64,000 nt of DNA from Bradyrhizobium septentrionale (GTDB lineage: Bacteria > Pseudomonadota > Alphaproteobacteria > Rhizobiales > Xanthobacteraceae). The stretch is taken from positions 5,846,501-5,910,500 of the forward strand of contig NZ_CP088285.1 of NCBI RefSeq assembly GCF_011516645.4, written 5' to 3'. A program made the position numbers and the translations under genes. A model generated the notes under the pieces. It saw only the letters and a program-made list of their open reading frames with translations, was not told where the DNA came from and did no database searches. Shown here piece after piece: positions 26,320 through 34,391 of this stretch (position 1 is its first letter; every line of letters starts with the position of its first letter).

Positions 26320-27402
26320 ATGTCCGCCAACGACGCACTTCACATCGCAGTTCTCGGTGGCGACGGCATCGGCCCCGAGGTGATGGCGCCGGCGCTCGAG
26401 GTGCTGCGCGGCATCGAGGCGTCGGCCGGCCTCAAATTCCGCTTCACCGAGGCGCCGGCCGGCGCCGGTCATTACAAGGAGACCGGCAAGTCGATGCCGG
26501 AGAGCACGATCCGGCTGTGCGAGGAGGCCGATGCGATCCTGCTCGGGGCCTGCGGCCTGCCGTCGGTGCGCTACCCCGACAACACCGAGATCGCGCCGCA
26601 GATCGAACTGCGCATGATCTTCGATCTCTATGCCGGTGTGCGGCCGGCGCGATTGATCCCTGGCGTGCCGAGCACGATCGTCGGCGCCGATCAGAAGGGC
26701 ATCGACCTCGTCGTGATCAGGGAATCCACCGAGGGCCTGTTCGCCTCGATGGGCAAGGGCGTCGTCACCGACAGCGAGGCGCGCGAGACGATGGTGATCA
26801 CGCGCCGGACCTCCGAGCGGCTGTTCGAGTTCTCGTTCCGGCTTGCCGAACGCCGCAAGGCGCGCGGCCGCGTCGGCGGCGGGCTGACCTGCGTCGACAA
26901 GGCGAACGTGTTCAAGGCGTTCGCATTCTTCCGCAACATCTTCGACGAGACGGCGAAGCGTCATCCCGACGTCAGGGCTGACCACCTCTACATCGACGCG
27001 ACGGCGGCTGCGCTGGTGAAGCGTCCCTGGGACTTCGACGTCATGGTGACCGAGAACATGTTCGGCGACATCCTGTCCGACCTCACCGCCGGCCTGATCG
27101 GCGGCATGGGCATGGCGCCGTCGGCCGACATCGGCGATCGCTACGCGGTGTTTCAGCCTTGCCATGGCACGGCGCCCGACATCATGGGGCAGGGCAAGGC
27201 CAATCCGACCGCGATGATCCTCTCGACCGCGATGATGCTGGACTGGCTCGCCGACAAACACAGTCTGGAGAGCGCTGCGGAAGCCGGAGAGCGGATCGAG
27301 CGCGCGGTCGACAGGGTCTATGCCGACGGCATCAAGCCGTTCGAGTTCGGCGGCAGCAATGGCACGGCCGATGTGGCGAAGGCGGTACTGGCGGCGCTTT
27401 AG
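26320..27402 (+). CDS. Isocitrate/isopropylmalate dehydrogenase-family enzyme
   Basis: A 360-residue beta-decarboxylating dehydrogenase. It has the N-terminal GGDGIGPEV loop, the LRMIFDLYAGVRP substrate segment with its Arg residues, ESTEGLF, the catalytic Lys region ATAAALVKRP, and FDVMVTENMFGDILSDL with its metal-binding Asp residues. HGTAPDIMGQGKANPTA is the cofactor loop. It could be a 3-isopropylmalate, tartrate or other hydroxyacid dehydrogenase. No leuC or leuD is near, so a role outside leucine synthesis is possible. Confidence 0.85.
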   Translation: MSANDALHIAVLGGDGIGPEVMAPALEVLRGIEASAGLKFRFTEAPAGAGHYKETGKSMPESTIRLCEEADAILLGACGLPSVRYPDNTEIAPQIELRMIFDLYAGVRPARLIPGVPSTIVGADQKGIDLVVIRESTEGLFASMGKGVVTDSEARETMVITRRTSERLFEFSFRLAERRKARGRVGGGLTCVDKANVFKAFAFFRNIFDETAKRHPDVRADHLYIDATAAALVKRPWDFDVMVTENMFGDILSDLTAGLIGGMGMAPSADIGDRYAVFQPCHGTAPDIMGQGKANPTAMILSTAMMLDWLADKHSLESAAEAGERIERAVDRVYADGIKPFEFGGSNGTADVAKAVLAAL

Positions 27403-27464
27403 CGCGCTGGCGCGCTCAATCTTCAACCAGTCATGCCCGCGCAACGGCTTTGCCGTTGTCGCTG

Positions 27465-27555
27465 GAGGTGCTCGCGGAGCGAGCCTCGAAGCATGCACGG
27501 CCCGAGTCGGGCCGTCGACCCTTCGAGGCTCGCAAGAACTCGCACCTCAGGGTGA
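27465..27555. repeat. Dispersed inverted repeat related to the 1026-1130 element
   Basis: GAGGTGCTCGCGGAGCGAGC on the left faces GCTCGCAAGAACTCGCACCTC on the right, and the centre ACGGCCCG/CGGGCCGT is itself a hairpin. It lies between the convergent dehydrogenase and His-rich genes, 39 bases past the stop of the latter, and may serve as a terminator. Confidence 0.65.
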
Positions 27556-27593
27556 CGGGGAAGGAGAGGGGGCCGAAGCCCCCTCGTTGACGA

Positions 27594-27926
27594 TTAGCGA
27601 TGGTGTCCGCCGTGATGCCCGCCGCCGCGGTGTCCGCCGCCGTAATGGCCGCCATGATGCCGCGGCCCGTGATGATGGTGGCGATGGTGGTAGTGCGGAC
27701 GATGATGCCATCCGTGATGGCGTGGTCCGTAGTAGCCGTAACCGCCCGGTTGCCAGGTGCAGCGGCCCCAGCGATCGCAGACCTGGCGGACCTTGTCGAC
27801 ATTGGACGTTTCGCCTGCGATGTGGCCGGCCTGCGGCAGCCCGTTCGGCATCGCTGACGCCGCACCCGACATCAGCGCTGCGCTTCCGAGCGCGGCCAGT
27901 CCAATAACAGCAAGCTTGATATTCAT
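27594..27926 (-). CDS. Small secreted His/Gly-rich protein
   Basis: 110 residues with a clear signal peptide (MNIKLAVIGLAALGSAALMS, probable cut after GAASA). A short conserved part follows with two Cys (VCDRWGRCTW), then a tail from about residue 65 that is nearly all His, Gly, Tyr and Arg. Proteins of this build are frequent in Bradyrhizobium and have no proven function; the His-rich tail would bind divalent metals. AGGAGAT stands five bases before the ATG. Confidence 0.75.
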   Translation of the reverse strand: MNIKLAVIGLAALGSAALMSGAASAMPNGLPQAGHIAGETSNVDKVRQVCDRWGRCTWQPGGYGYYGPRHHGWHHRPHYHHRHHHHGPRHHGGHYGGGHRGGGHHGGHHR

Positions 27927-28447
27927 CGAGATCTCCTTGGTTGAAGCCTGAAAACGTCCATGCGGCCACTTCGTTGCTGCGACAAGAAAGACTGTGCACT
28001 TGGTTCTAAGGGACGCCGGTTCAACGCAGGAAATGCGGGAGTTGTGAGGTCGCGCTGTGTGCGGGCGACAATTGGCCGCGCGGCAGAATGGCGGCGCGTC
28101 GCGCGTGCATGCGCTGCATGAGATGTGCAGTCAAAGCGTGAGCCGGAAAGACCTGCGCTGATACGCAACTGTGTGCGCGAAGACCGTGCTCAAGTCGAGT
28201 TGCGAGATCATGACGCCGCGCTTGCCGTCGCTTCATGACCCCGCATTCGGACGCGAGACTGAAGAGGCTCGCCTCGATCACAAATCCTTGAGCCGACTGC
28301 GTCGGCAAAAAGAAAAAGCGCCGCCATCGCCGATGGCAGCGCTTTGTCATGTCCCGGCCCGACCGGCGTATGGCGGTCGTGGTGACCGGCAACCGGCCGA
28401 TGCGGCGTGGTGGATCGCGTTCGCGGCGTCGCGACCCGACCCGCGGC
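27927..28447. other. Gene-free gap with a terminator
   Basis: 521 bases between the His-rich gene and the HTH regulator, both on minus. It holds the promoter of the His-rich gene (not resolved) and the intrinsic terminator at 28307-28342. A 123-codon minus frame (28021-28392) runs through the terminator, has a basic low-complexity translation and is not counted as a gene. Confidence 0.55.
28307..28342 (-). terminator. Intrinsic terminator of the HTH regulator gene
   Basis: Read on the minus strand, AGCGCTGCCATCG pairs with CGATGGCGGCGCT with one mismatch and is followed by TTTTCTTTTT. This is a textbook rho-independent terminator about 105 bases past the HTH regulator stop. Confidence 0.85.
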
Positions 28448-28843
28448 TCAGTCCTCGTTGGCGGCGATCGATTCCATCAGCGACACCAGCTGGCGCTGTA
28501 CGGTTTGATCCTTGATCTTGCTGTAGGCGCGCAGCAACCGGAGGCTGAACGCGCTGTCGAGGAACAGCAGGCTCTCGACCTCGCGGGCCTTGTTGTCGCC
28601 GTCGTAGAAGAAGGTGACCGGCACATCCAGCGCGCTCGCGATCTGCTGAAGGCGGGCGGCGCCGACGCGGTTCACGCCCTTCTCGTACTTCTGCACCTGC
28701 TGGAAGCTGACGCCGAGTTTGTCGCCGAGTTCGGCCTGCGAGATCTTCTGCTCGACACGGCGCAGGCGAATCCGCTTGCCCAACTCGATGTCTGGCTTGC
28801 CGGCGCTGCGCTGCTTCATCTTCTTTGCTGCTGATCTGTTCAT
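28448..28843 (-). CDS. XRE-family helix-turn-helix transcriptional regulator
   Basis: 131 residues from the ATG at 28841-28843 (MNRSAAKKMKQ). The HTH_3 domain spans about residues 18-72 (LGKRIRLRRVEQKISQAELG, then GVSFQQVQKYEKGVNRVGAARL). A C-terminal helical part (LLFLDSAFSLRLLRAYSKIKDQ... ) follows. The pattern is that of small rhizobial XRE regulators with a helical tail. The frame is open up to 29041, but the added 66 residues are not conserved-looking; a start at 28901-28903 cannot be excluded. No neighbour gives away the target; an 18-base palindrome lies 340 bases upstream. Confidence 0.8.
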   Translation of the reverse strand: MNRSAAKKMKQRSAGKPDIELGKRIRLRRVEQKISQAELGDKLGVSFQQVQKYEKGVNRVGAARLQQIASALDVPVTFFYDGDNKAREVESLLFLDSAFSLRLLRAYSKIKDQTVQRQLVSLMESIAANED

Positions 28844-29426
28844 TCTTGTGACCCGTCCTTCAATCGGGAATCCCTGGCCCGGCTGGGTCAGGGACACGTT
28901 CATGATGTACCGCGTTAAGCTCGAGTGGATCGTCAGTTCGTCGTGAACCACGAAAATCCAAGAAGATCGCGGGATGGTATCCAAACGCACATCCTTGTTG
29001 GAAGCATGCGTATTGGAAGCACCCTTTACCGACACAGCCAACTACCTGAAGTCGACCGTGCCTAGGTGTCTCTCGACACCCCGCCCTCTACATTTGGCAA
29101 AATATTGACCAAACCACAACTAGCGCGAGTTTGATCGCCACAGATTTTGCACGCATGCTTACCGGGCGGCAGTACACTGCGCCCGTAGTTCTACGGGCAA
29201 CTATATTGTACGGGCGTCTTTGCGTGGATGCAACCCCAGCTAGTGCACCCTGAGGTCGCGCAGACGGGGCGGCGGTTGCTTGACGGAATGGCCCGCCAGG
29301 CGAAAAGTTTGACCTAAGTCCAAGTCGGGCTTTCGGAATGTTGCTGGACAATTGCCTGAAAGTTCTCGATCATCGGGAACCAATGTGCGCCTACGACAAG
29401 CCGGCGAACTCTGGCGGGAGAGGCCA
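28844..29426. other. Gene-free divergent region with an 18-base palindrome
   Basis: 583 bases between the XRE regulator and a small plus-strand gene, visibly richer in A+T than its surroundings at 28980-29220. It contains the dyad at 29181-29216. No open frame here looks coding. Confidence 0.5.
29181..29216. promoter_or_regulatory. Candidate operator: GCCCGTAG-TT-CTACGGGC plus a third half-site
   Basis: GCCCGTAGTTCTACGGGC at 29181-29198 is an exact 8-base dyad around TT. Ten bases later TACGGGCG (29209-29216) repeats the right half-site. Half-sites at this spacing are typical of a dimeric repressor or activator. The protein is unknown; the XRE regulator next door is the natural suspect. Confidence 0.5.
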
Positions 29427-29738
29427 ATGAAGCGGAAGAGGGGAACGCCTCGACTCTACCTCGCGGCTTCGGGAGTGGAAGATATGCCGGTCGCAAATAC
29501 GGAAGAACGGTTGCTGGCGCTGCTCGCAACCCTGGAAGAGTGTCAGGCCTTCCTGACCGACCGGACCAATACGGAGACGGCGCGGCTTTTGTCCCTTGCC
29601 ATCCTCGAGCTCCGGATGGAGCTCCACAAGGTGACCGATTCCGAGTTGAAGGCCCTGTGTGACATGATCGCGTCGGACGGGCCGGCGCCGGAACCGGCGA
29701 CCCGGCAGTTGCCGCCGTATCTGAGGCTGGTCAAGTAG
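29427..29738 (+). CDS. Small hypothetical protein
   Basis: 103 residues from the ATG at 29427, which follows GGGAGAGGCC. The N-terminus is basic (MKRKRGTPRL). The middle is a likely amphipathic helical pair (ANTEERLLALLATLEECQAF; LLSLAILELRMELHKVTDSE) and the end is LPPYLRLVK. No signal peptide or membrane helix. I do not recognise the family. A second start at 29484 also has a purine-rich site. It lies upstream of the broken dctA-like gene, tail to tail. Confidence 0.6.
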   Translation: MKRKRGTPRLYLAASGVEDMPVANTEERLLALLATLEECQAFLTDRTNTETARLLSLAILELRMELHKVTDSELKALCDMIASDGPAPEPATRQLPPYLRLVK

Positions 29739-29831
29739 GTCAGCGCCCCGCGCCACGCGCGGGACGCTGCCGGTCCTGTGCCGTGCTCGAGCGCGATGAC
29801 TTTTAGTCATCCCGCTCTGGCTCTTTGATTT

Positions 29832-29880
29832 GAGCATGATCTTTTCGGAAAACCGCTACACACTTTTCCGGATCATGCTC
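29832..29880. repeat. AGCATGATC-type dispersed dyad, copy 2
   Basis: GAGCATGATC (29832-29841) and GATCATGCTC (29871-29880) are exact reverse complements; inside, TTCGGAAAACCGC and CTTTTCCG form further pairs. It touches the stop codon of the dctA-like gene and separates it from the small convergent gene. Confidence 0.75.
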
Positions 29881-31199
29881 TAGCCGGCGGTGACGTCGAC
29901 TGCCTCTGCGCCTTCAAGCACGCGACGGGCCTTGTCACGGTCGAGGTCACCCTCCCATGCCGCGACCACGACGGTGGCGACGCAGTTGCCGATCAAATTG
30001 CCGACCGCGCGTGCCATGCCGATGAACCAGTCGACCGAGAGCACCAGCACGAGGCCGATCGCCGGGATGCTCGGCACCGCATTGAGCGTCGCCGCCAGGA
30101 TGACGATCGCCGAGCCCGGCACGCCATGCGCGCCCTTCGAGGTGATCAGCGACACGCCGAGCACCAGCAGCAGGTCGCCGAACGACAGCGGCGTGTTGGT
30201 CGCCTGCGCGATGAACACGACCGCAAGCGTCAGATAGATCGAGAACGCATCGAGGTTGAAGGACTAGCCGGTCGGGATCACCAGGCCGACCACCGAATCC
30301 TTGACGCCGAGGCGCTCCAGCTTGCGCATGATCTGCGGCAACACGGCGTCGGAGGATGCGGTGGCGACCACGATCGTCAGCTCCTCGCGCAGGTAGCCGA
30401 GGAATTTGAGGATGTTGATGCCGGCGAGCGCCATCACGCCGCCGAGCACGCCGAGCACGAAGATCGCGACCGAGACGTAGAACAGCGCCACCAGCGACAG
30501 CAGCTGCTTCAGCGAGCCGACGCCGTATTTGCCGACCGTGTAGGCGACGGCGCCGAGCACGCCGATCGGCGCGATGCGCACGATCAGGCCCATGGCGCGG
30601 AACAGCACGGTCGAGACCGCGTCGATGAGGGAGGAGATCTTCTCGCCCTTCTCGCCGCCGGCCAGCGCCAGGCTGACGCCGAAGATGATGGCGAAGAACA
30701 GGACCTGCAGCACGTCGTTGCGCGACAGCGCGTCGAACGAGGTGGTCGGGATGATGTTGAGCAGGAAGCTGCCGACGCCTTCGCCCTTCAGCTTCTGCGC
30801 GTTGCTGGCATAGTTGCCGAGCGCCTTGGGATCCAGCGTCGAGGTGTCGATGTTCATGCCGTGACCGGGCCCGAACAGGTAGGCCAGGATCAACCCGACC
30901 ACCAGCGCGACCGTCGTCATCACCTCGAAATAGACCAGCGCCTTGACGCCGACGCGGCCGACCTTCTTGAGGTCGCCGGCGCCCGCGATGCCGTGCACCA
31001 CCACGCAGAACACGATCGGCGCCACGATCATCGAGATCAGCTTCAGGAAGGCATCGCTGAAGATCTTCAACCCGATCGCGAAATCGGGCGCGGCCATGCC
31101 GATGATGATGCCAAGCAACAGCGCGACGAGCACCTGCACGAACAGTGACGTGTAAAGCGGCTTTCGTGCCACACTGGCTTCCGCTACGATGGTCGACAT
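29880..31199 (-). pseudogene. dctA: dctA-like C4-dicarboxylate/H+ symporter gene, broken by an in-frame TAG
   Basis: Without the stop the gene would code for 439 residues of a DAACS-family carrier importing succinate, malate and fumarate. The N-terminal 311 residues are intact (YTSLFVQVLVALLLGIIIG, MIVAPIVFCVVVHGIAGAGD) and end at GLVIPTG, then TAG at 30266-30264. The same frame continues with SFNLDAFSIYLTLAVVFIAQATNT and runs to 29880 with the family's usual end. The motif normally reads GYSFNLD, so a Tyr codon has become amber. The lost part includes the substrate- and cation-binding helices 7 and 8, so no function is expected unless the stop is suppressed. No frameshift is involved. Confidence 0.88.
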
Positions 31200-31288
31200 G
31201 AACTTCCCCCTGTTTCTGGCCGGCCGAACCCGCCCTATCTTAGCAACTTGCGTGCCAAGATGTCGCAGGCTTGGCCGCCATTATCGGG

Positions 31289-32797
31289 TCAATCGCGGGG
31301 TTCGAGGGAGCTGGTCACGGTGTAGACGACGCCCTGGGGCAGGAAATCCACCGTGGCTTCGCCGCCGAGTTGGTCGCGGGCGCTGCGCTCGATCAGCCGG
31401 GAGCCGAAGCCGCGCTGGACCGGCGCGGTGACCGGCGGACCGCCGGCCTCGGTCCAGATCATCCGGAGCTTCGGTCCGGCGCCTTCCTCCAGGATCTCCC
31501 AGTCCAGCGTCACCGTGCCGGTGTCGTTGGACAGCGCGCCATATTTGGCGGCGTTGGTCGCCATTTCGTGCAGGAGCATCGACAGCACCAGGGCAAGCCG
31601 CGGCGACAGCGGCACACGTGGGCCGAACATTTTGACCCGCTCGGAGGCGTTGAGCAGATAGGGCCGCAACACCCGGCTGACCACGTCCTGCAGGTCGGAG
31701 CCCTGCCATTTGTCGGTGGAGAGCAGGTTGTGCGCCTCGGCAAGCGCGCCGAGCCGTCCCTCGAACTTGTCGCGCTCGGCGCGGCTCGCGCTGCGAAAGG
31801 TCTGCGTGGCGATCGATTGCAGGATCGCCAGCGTGTTCTTGACGCGGTGGTTGAGCTCCTCGATCAGGAGATCGTGCAGCATCTCGGCGCGCGCGATCGT
31901 GGTCGCCATCCGCACCGCGAAGCCGAGGCCGACCAGCAACAGCACGCCGCCGATCACGCTGGTGATCGCAAGCGAGCGCCACAGCGGCGCCACCAGCGAG
32001 TTCTCGGCTATGCCCGCGGCGACGGTCCAGCCGGTGACGCGCGACCGCGTGAAGCCGGTGATCAGCGCGACGCCTTCGAGCGAGACGGTCGGCAGCGTCG
32101 CCTCGCTACGGCGGAACATCTCGGCGAACAGCGACGGCGCGGCGCGCTGCCCGATCGTCGCCTGCGGATTTGGCACGCGGGCCAGGTTGACGCCGTCGCT
32201 GTCGAAGATCGAGATGGTCCAGTCCTGGTTGAGGCGCTGCTTCTCGATGATGGCCTGGAAGACCTCGATCGGCGGGCTGAACGAGATGTCGTAGAGCACC
32301 TCGCCGTCGCGCATCACCGGCACCTCGACGGTGATGATCAGGCGCTGCTTCACCGCGCCGAAGAACAGGTTAGAATATTGCGGCTGCCTTGTCGCAAACA
32401 CCTTGACGAGGATCTCGAGATTGTTGCGCGGCAGCAGGCTCGCCGTATCCGCCGTCAGCGAGGAGAACACCTGGCGTCCGCTGCGGTCGGCCACCAGCAC
32501 CACGCCGTCCTTGCCGTACTGGTCGATGAAGCCGGCCGCGACGCGGCGGAAATTGTCGAAGTCGCTGTTGCGCAGCGAATTGGTCAGCGCCAGCACCTGC
32601 AGCCCGCCGGTCATGCGCTGCATTTCCGCATCGAGCAGCAGGCGGATGTTGCGCGCGGTCTCGAGCACGCGCTGCGTGGCGGCCTGGCGGTCCTGCTGGT
32701 AATTGTGGAACACTATGCCGACCGCGAAAACGATCAGCGGCAACATCGTTCCCGCGACCAGGAGCACGAGACGCACTGGCAATGTCAGTTTCGGCAC
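31289..32797 (-). CDS. HWE-type sensor histidine kinase with periplasmic sensing domain
   Basis: 502 residues. A membrane helix at about residues 8-30, a periplasmic Cache-like domain to about 280 and a second helix at about 282-304 are followed by the kinase. The H-box is EELNHRVKNTLAILQSIATQTFR with the phosphorylated His near residue 316, of HWE/HisKA_2 type. The N-box HEMATNAAKYGALS and the VTLDWEI segment match the HWE subgroup. No response regulator gene is next to it. HWE kinases in this group often feed the general stress response (PhyR) or light signalling, but the signal cannot be read. Confidence 0.88.
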   Translation of the reverse strand: MPKLTLPVRLVLLVAGTMLPLIVFAVGIVFHNYQQDRQAATQRVLETARNIRLLLDAEMQRMTGGLQVLALTNSLRNSDFDNFRRVAAGFIDQYGKDGVVLVADRSGRQVFSSLTADTASLLPRNNLEILVKVFATRQPQYSNLFFGAVKQRLIITVEVPVMRDGEVLYDISFSPPIEVFQAIIEKQRLNQDWTISIFDSDGVNLARVPNPQATIGQRAAPSLFAEMFRRSEATLPTVSLEGVALITGFTRSRVTGWTVAAGIAENSLVAPLWRSLAITSVIGGVLLLVGLGFAVRMATTIARAEMLHDLLIEELNHRVKNTLAILQSIATQTFRSASRAERDKFEGRLGALAEAHNLLSTDKWQGSDLQDVVSRVLRPYLLNASERVKMFGPRVPLSPRLALVLSMLLHEMATNAAKYGALSNDTGTVTLDWEILEEGAGPKLRMIWTEAGGPPVTAPVQRGFGSRLIERSARDQLGGEATVDFLPQGVVYTVTSSLEPRD

Positions 32798-32897
32798 GAA
32801 GTCCCCGAGTCGGTGCCCATCTGCTGGGAGCTTAGGGGAAGCGGGAAAAGTCCGCCAAACGAAATAGCTGGTGATTGGAAAGGTTCCGCGGCGCTTA

Positions 32898-32946
32898 GAG
32901 CATGATCCGGAAAAGTGTGAAGCGGTTTTCCGAAAGGATCATGCTC
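32898..32946. repeat. AGCATGATC-type dispersed dyad, copy 3
   Basis: GAGCATGATC and GATCATGCTC form the ends, with CGGAAAAGTGTGAAGCGGTTTTCCG inside, so nearly the whole element can pair. It is nearly identical, in the opposite orientation, to the copy at 29832-29880. It lies upstream of the HWE kinase gene and downstream of the beta-lactamase-fold gene. Confidence 0.8.
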
Positions 32947-32980
32947 AAACGAGGGGTGTGCGCCGCGGAAAAGCGCTGGT

Positions 32981-34246
32981 TCAGAGATTGCTCTCGGTGA
33001 TCGCGGCGTAGACCATGGTGCGCAGCTCGCGGCGCAGCGGATAGGCGCTCGATGGCAGCACCTGGGTCATGAAGATCGTGATCAGCTCTTCTGCCGGGTC
33101 GATGAAGAACGACGTCGTCGCGGCGCCGCCCCAGTTGAATTCGCCCGGGCTGCCCGCGATCAGCGTCTGCGCCGGATGCATCGTGACGGCGAAGCCGAGG
33201 CCGAAGCCGATGCCGTCATAGGCGGCTTCGGAGAACAGCGAGCGCGACATCGCCGGCAGGTCGACGCCGCCGGGCAGATGGTTGGAGGCCATCAGCTTCA
33301 GCGTCTTCGGGCCGAGCAGCCTGACCCCGCCGAGCTCGCCGCCGTTGAGCAGGGCGCGGCAGAAGGTGAGATAGTTTGAGGCGGTCGAGCACAGCCCGCC
33401 GCCGCCCGAGATTAGCGAGGGCGGTGACAGGAACGAGCTGGCGGCCGGGTCGTCCTGGAGCGTCAGCGTGCCCTTGCGCTCGGTGGCGTGGCCGCCCTGC
33501 GGGTCGGCCGAGTAGCAGGCGGCGAAGCGGTGCACCTTGTCGGCCGGCACGAAGAAGTCGGTGTCGTTCATGCCGAGCGGCTTGAAGATGCGCTCCTTCA
33601 GGAACTGCTCGAACGGTATCCCTGAGATCTTGCCGACGAGATAGCCGAGCACGTCGGTGGCGACCGAATAATTCCAGGCTTCACCCGGCGAGAACTCCAG
33701 CGGGATTTTCGCCAGATCCTCGATCATGCTGTCGAGCGTGCCGGCCTTGATGATCTCGCCGATCTTCTTCTCGCGATAGGCCGCGTCCACATTGGAGCGC
33801 TGCTGGAAGCCGTAGGTGAGGCCCGAAGTGTGCCGCAAGAGGTCGACGATCAGCATCGGCCGGCTCAGTGGGCGGGTCAGGAAGGCGGGCGCGGTGCCGG
33901 CGACGAACACGCCGAGATTCTTCCACTCCGGAATGTATTTGGCGACCGGCTCGTCGATCGCGACCTTGCCTTCCTCGACCAGCATCATGAAGGCGACCGA
34001 CGTGATCGGCTTGGTCATCGAATAGATGCGGAAGATGGTGTCGTCCTTGACCGGTACCTTGCGCTCGAGATCGGCAAAGCCCTGCACCGTGGAATGCACG
34101 ATCTTGCCGCGCCGGTAGATCAGGAGCTGGGTGCCGGGAAAGCGGCCGCCGTCGATGTAGCGGCTCTTCAGATGCGCTTCGAGACGGTTGAGGGCAGTGG
34201 TCGACATTCCCGCCGATTCGGGCGAGGCAGGCGTGGGGGCTAACAT
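32981..34246 (-). CDS. Serine beta-lactamase-fold hydrolase (class C / esterase family)
   Basis: 421 residues of the Beta-lactamase (PF00144) fold. The S-x-x-K motif is Ser76-Met-Thr-Lys79 (IYSMTKP) and the Tyr motif is in WNYSVATDVLGYL. No signal peptide is present after the chosen ATG at 34244-34246 (MLAPTPASPESAG), so it is likely a cytoplasmic esterase or amidase and not a resistance enzyme. The frame stays open to 34468, but the extra part overlaps the divergent promoter region. Substrate unknown. It is divergent from an intradiol dioxygenase, so an ester-hydrolase role in aromatic metabolism is possible. Confidence 0.85.
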   Translation of the reverse strand: MLAPTPASPESAGMSTTALNRLEAHLKSRYIDGGRFPGTQLLIYRRGKIVHSTVQGFADLERKVPVKDDTIFRIYSMTKPITSVAFMMLVEEGKVAIDEPVAKYIPEWKNLGVFVAGTAPAFLTRPLSRPMLIVDLLRHTSGLTYGFQQRSNVDAAYREKKIGEIIKAGTLDSMIEDLAKIPLEFSPGEAWNYSVATDVLGYLVGKISGIPFEQFLKERIFKPLGMNDTDFFVPADKVHRFAACYSADPQGGHATERKGTLTLQDDPAASSFLSPPSLISGGGGLCSTASNYLTFCRALLNGGELGGVRLLGPKTLKLMASNHLPGGVDLPAMSRSLFSEAAYDGIGFGLGFAVTMHPAQTLIAGSPGEFNWGGAATTSFFIDPAEELITIFMTQVLPSSAYPLRRELRTMVYAAITESNL

Positions 34247-34391
34247 CGGGCATTTCTCCGGCTGGCAAGGCCGTCTTGATAGCCGAAAAGTGTCCGTTTC
34301 ACCAATCCGCCGCTGCTTACCGCCACAGGGGCGGTGGTGTACGCTCGCCCTTGCAATCGCACCCCGAAGGGGGCTCAAGGGAAACGCCGAG

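Noticed and set aside
28021..28392. 123-codon minus-strand frame
   Set aside because: Runs through an intrinsic terminator, lacks a ribosome-binding site and has no recognisable domain.
29181..29198. Dyad considered as a lux/tra-type quorum-sensing box
   Set aside because: The size fits, but the CTG-N10-CAG core of lux boxes is missing and no LuxR or LuxI gene is near.
31271..32905. 544-codon plus-strand frame opposite the HWE kinase
   Set aside because: Shadow; translation is Gln/Asp/Arg/His-rich and the minus strand has full kinase motifs.
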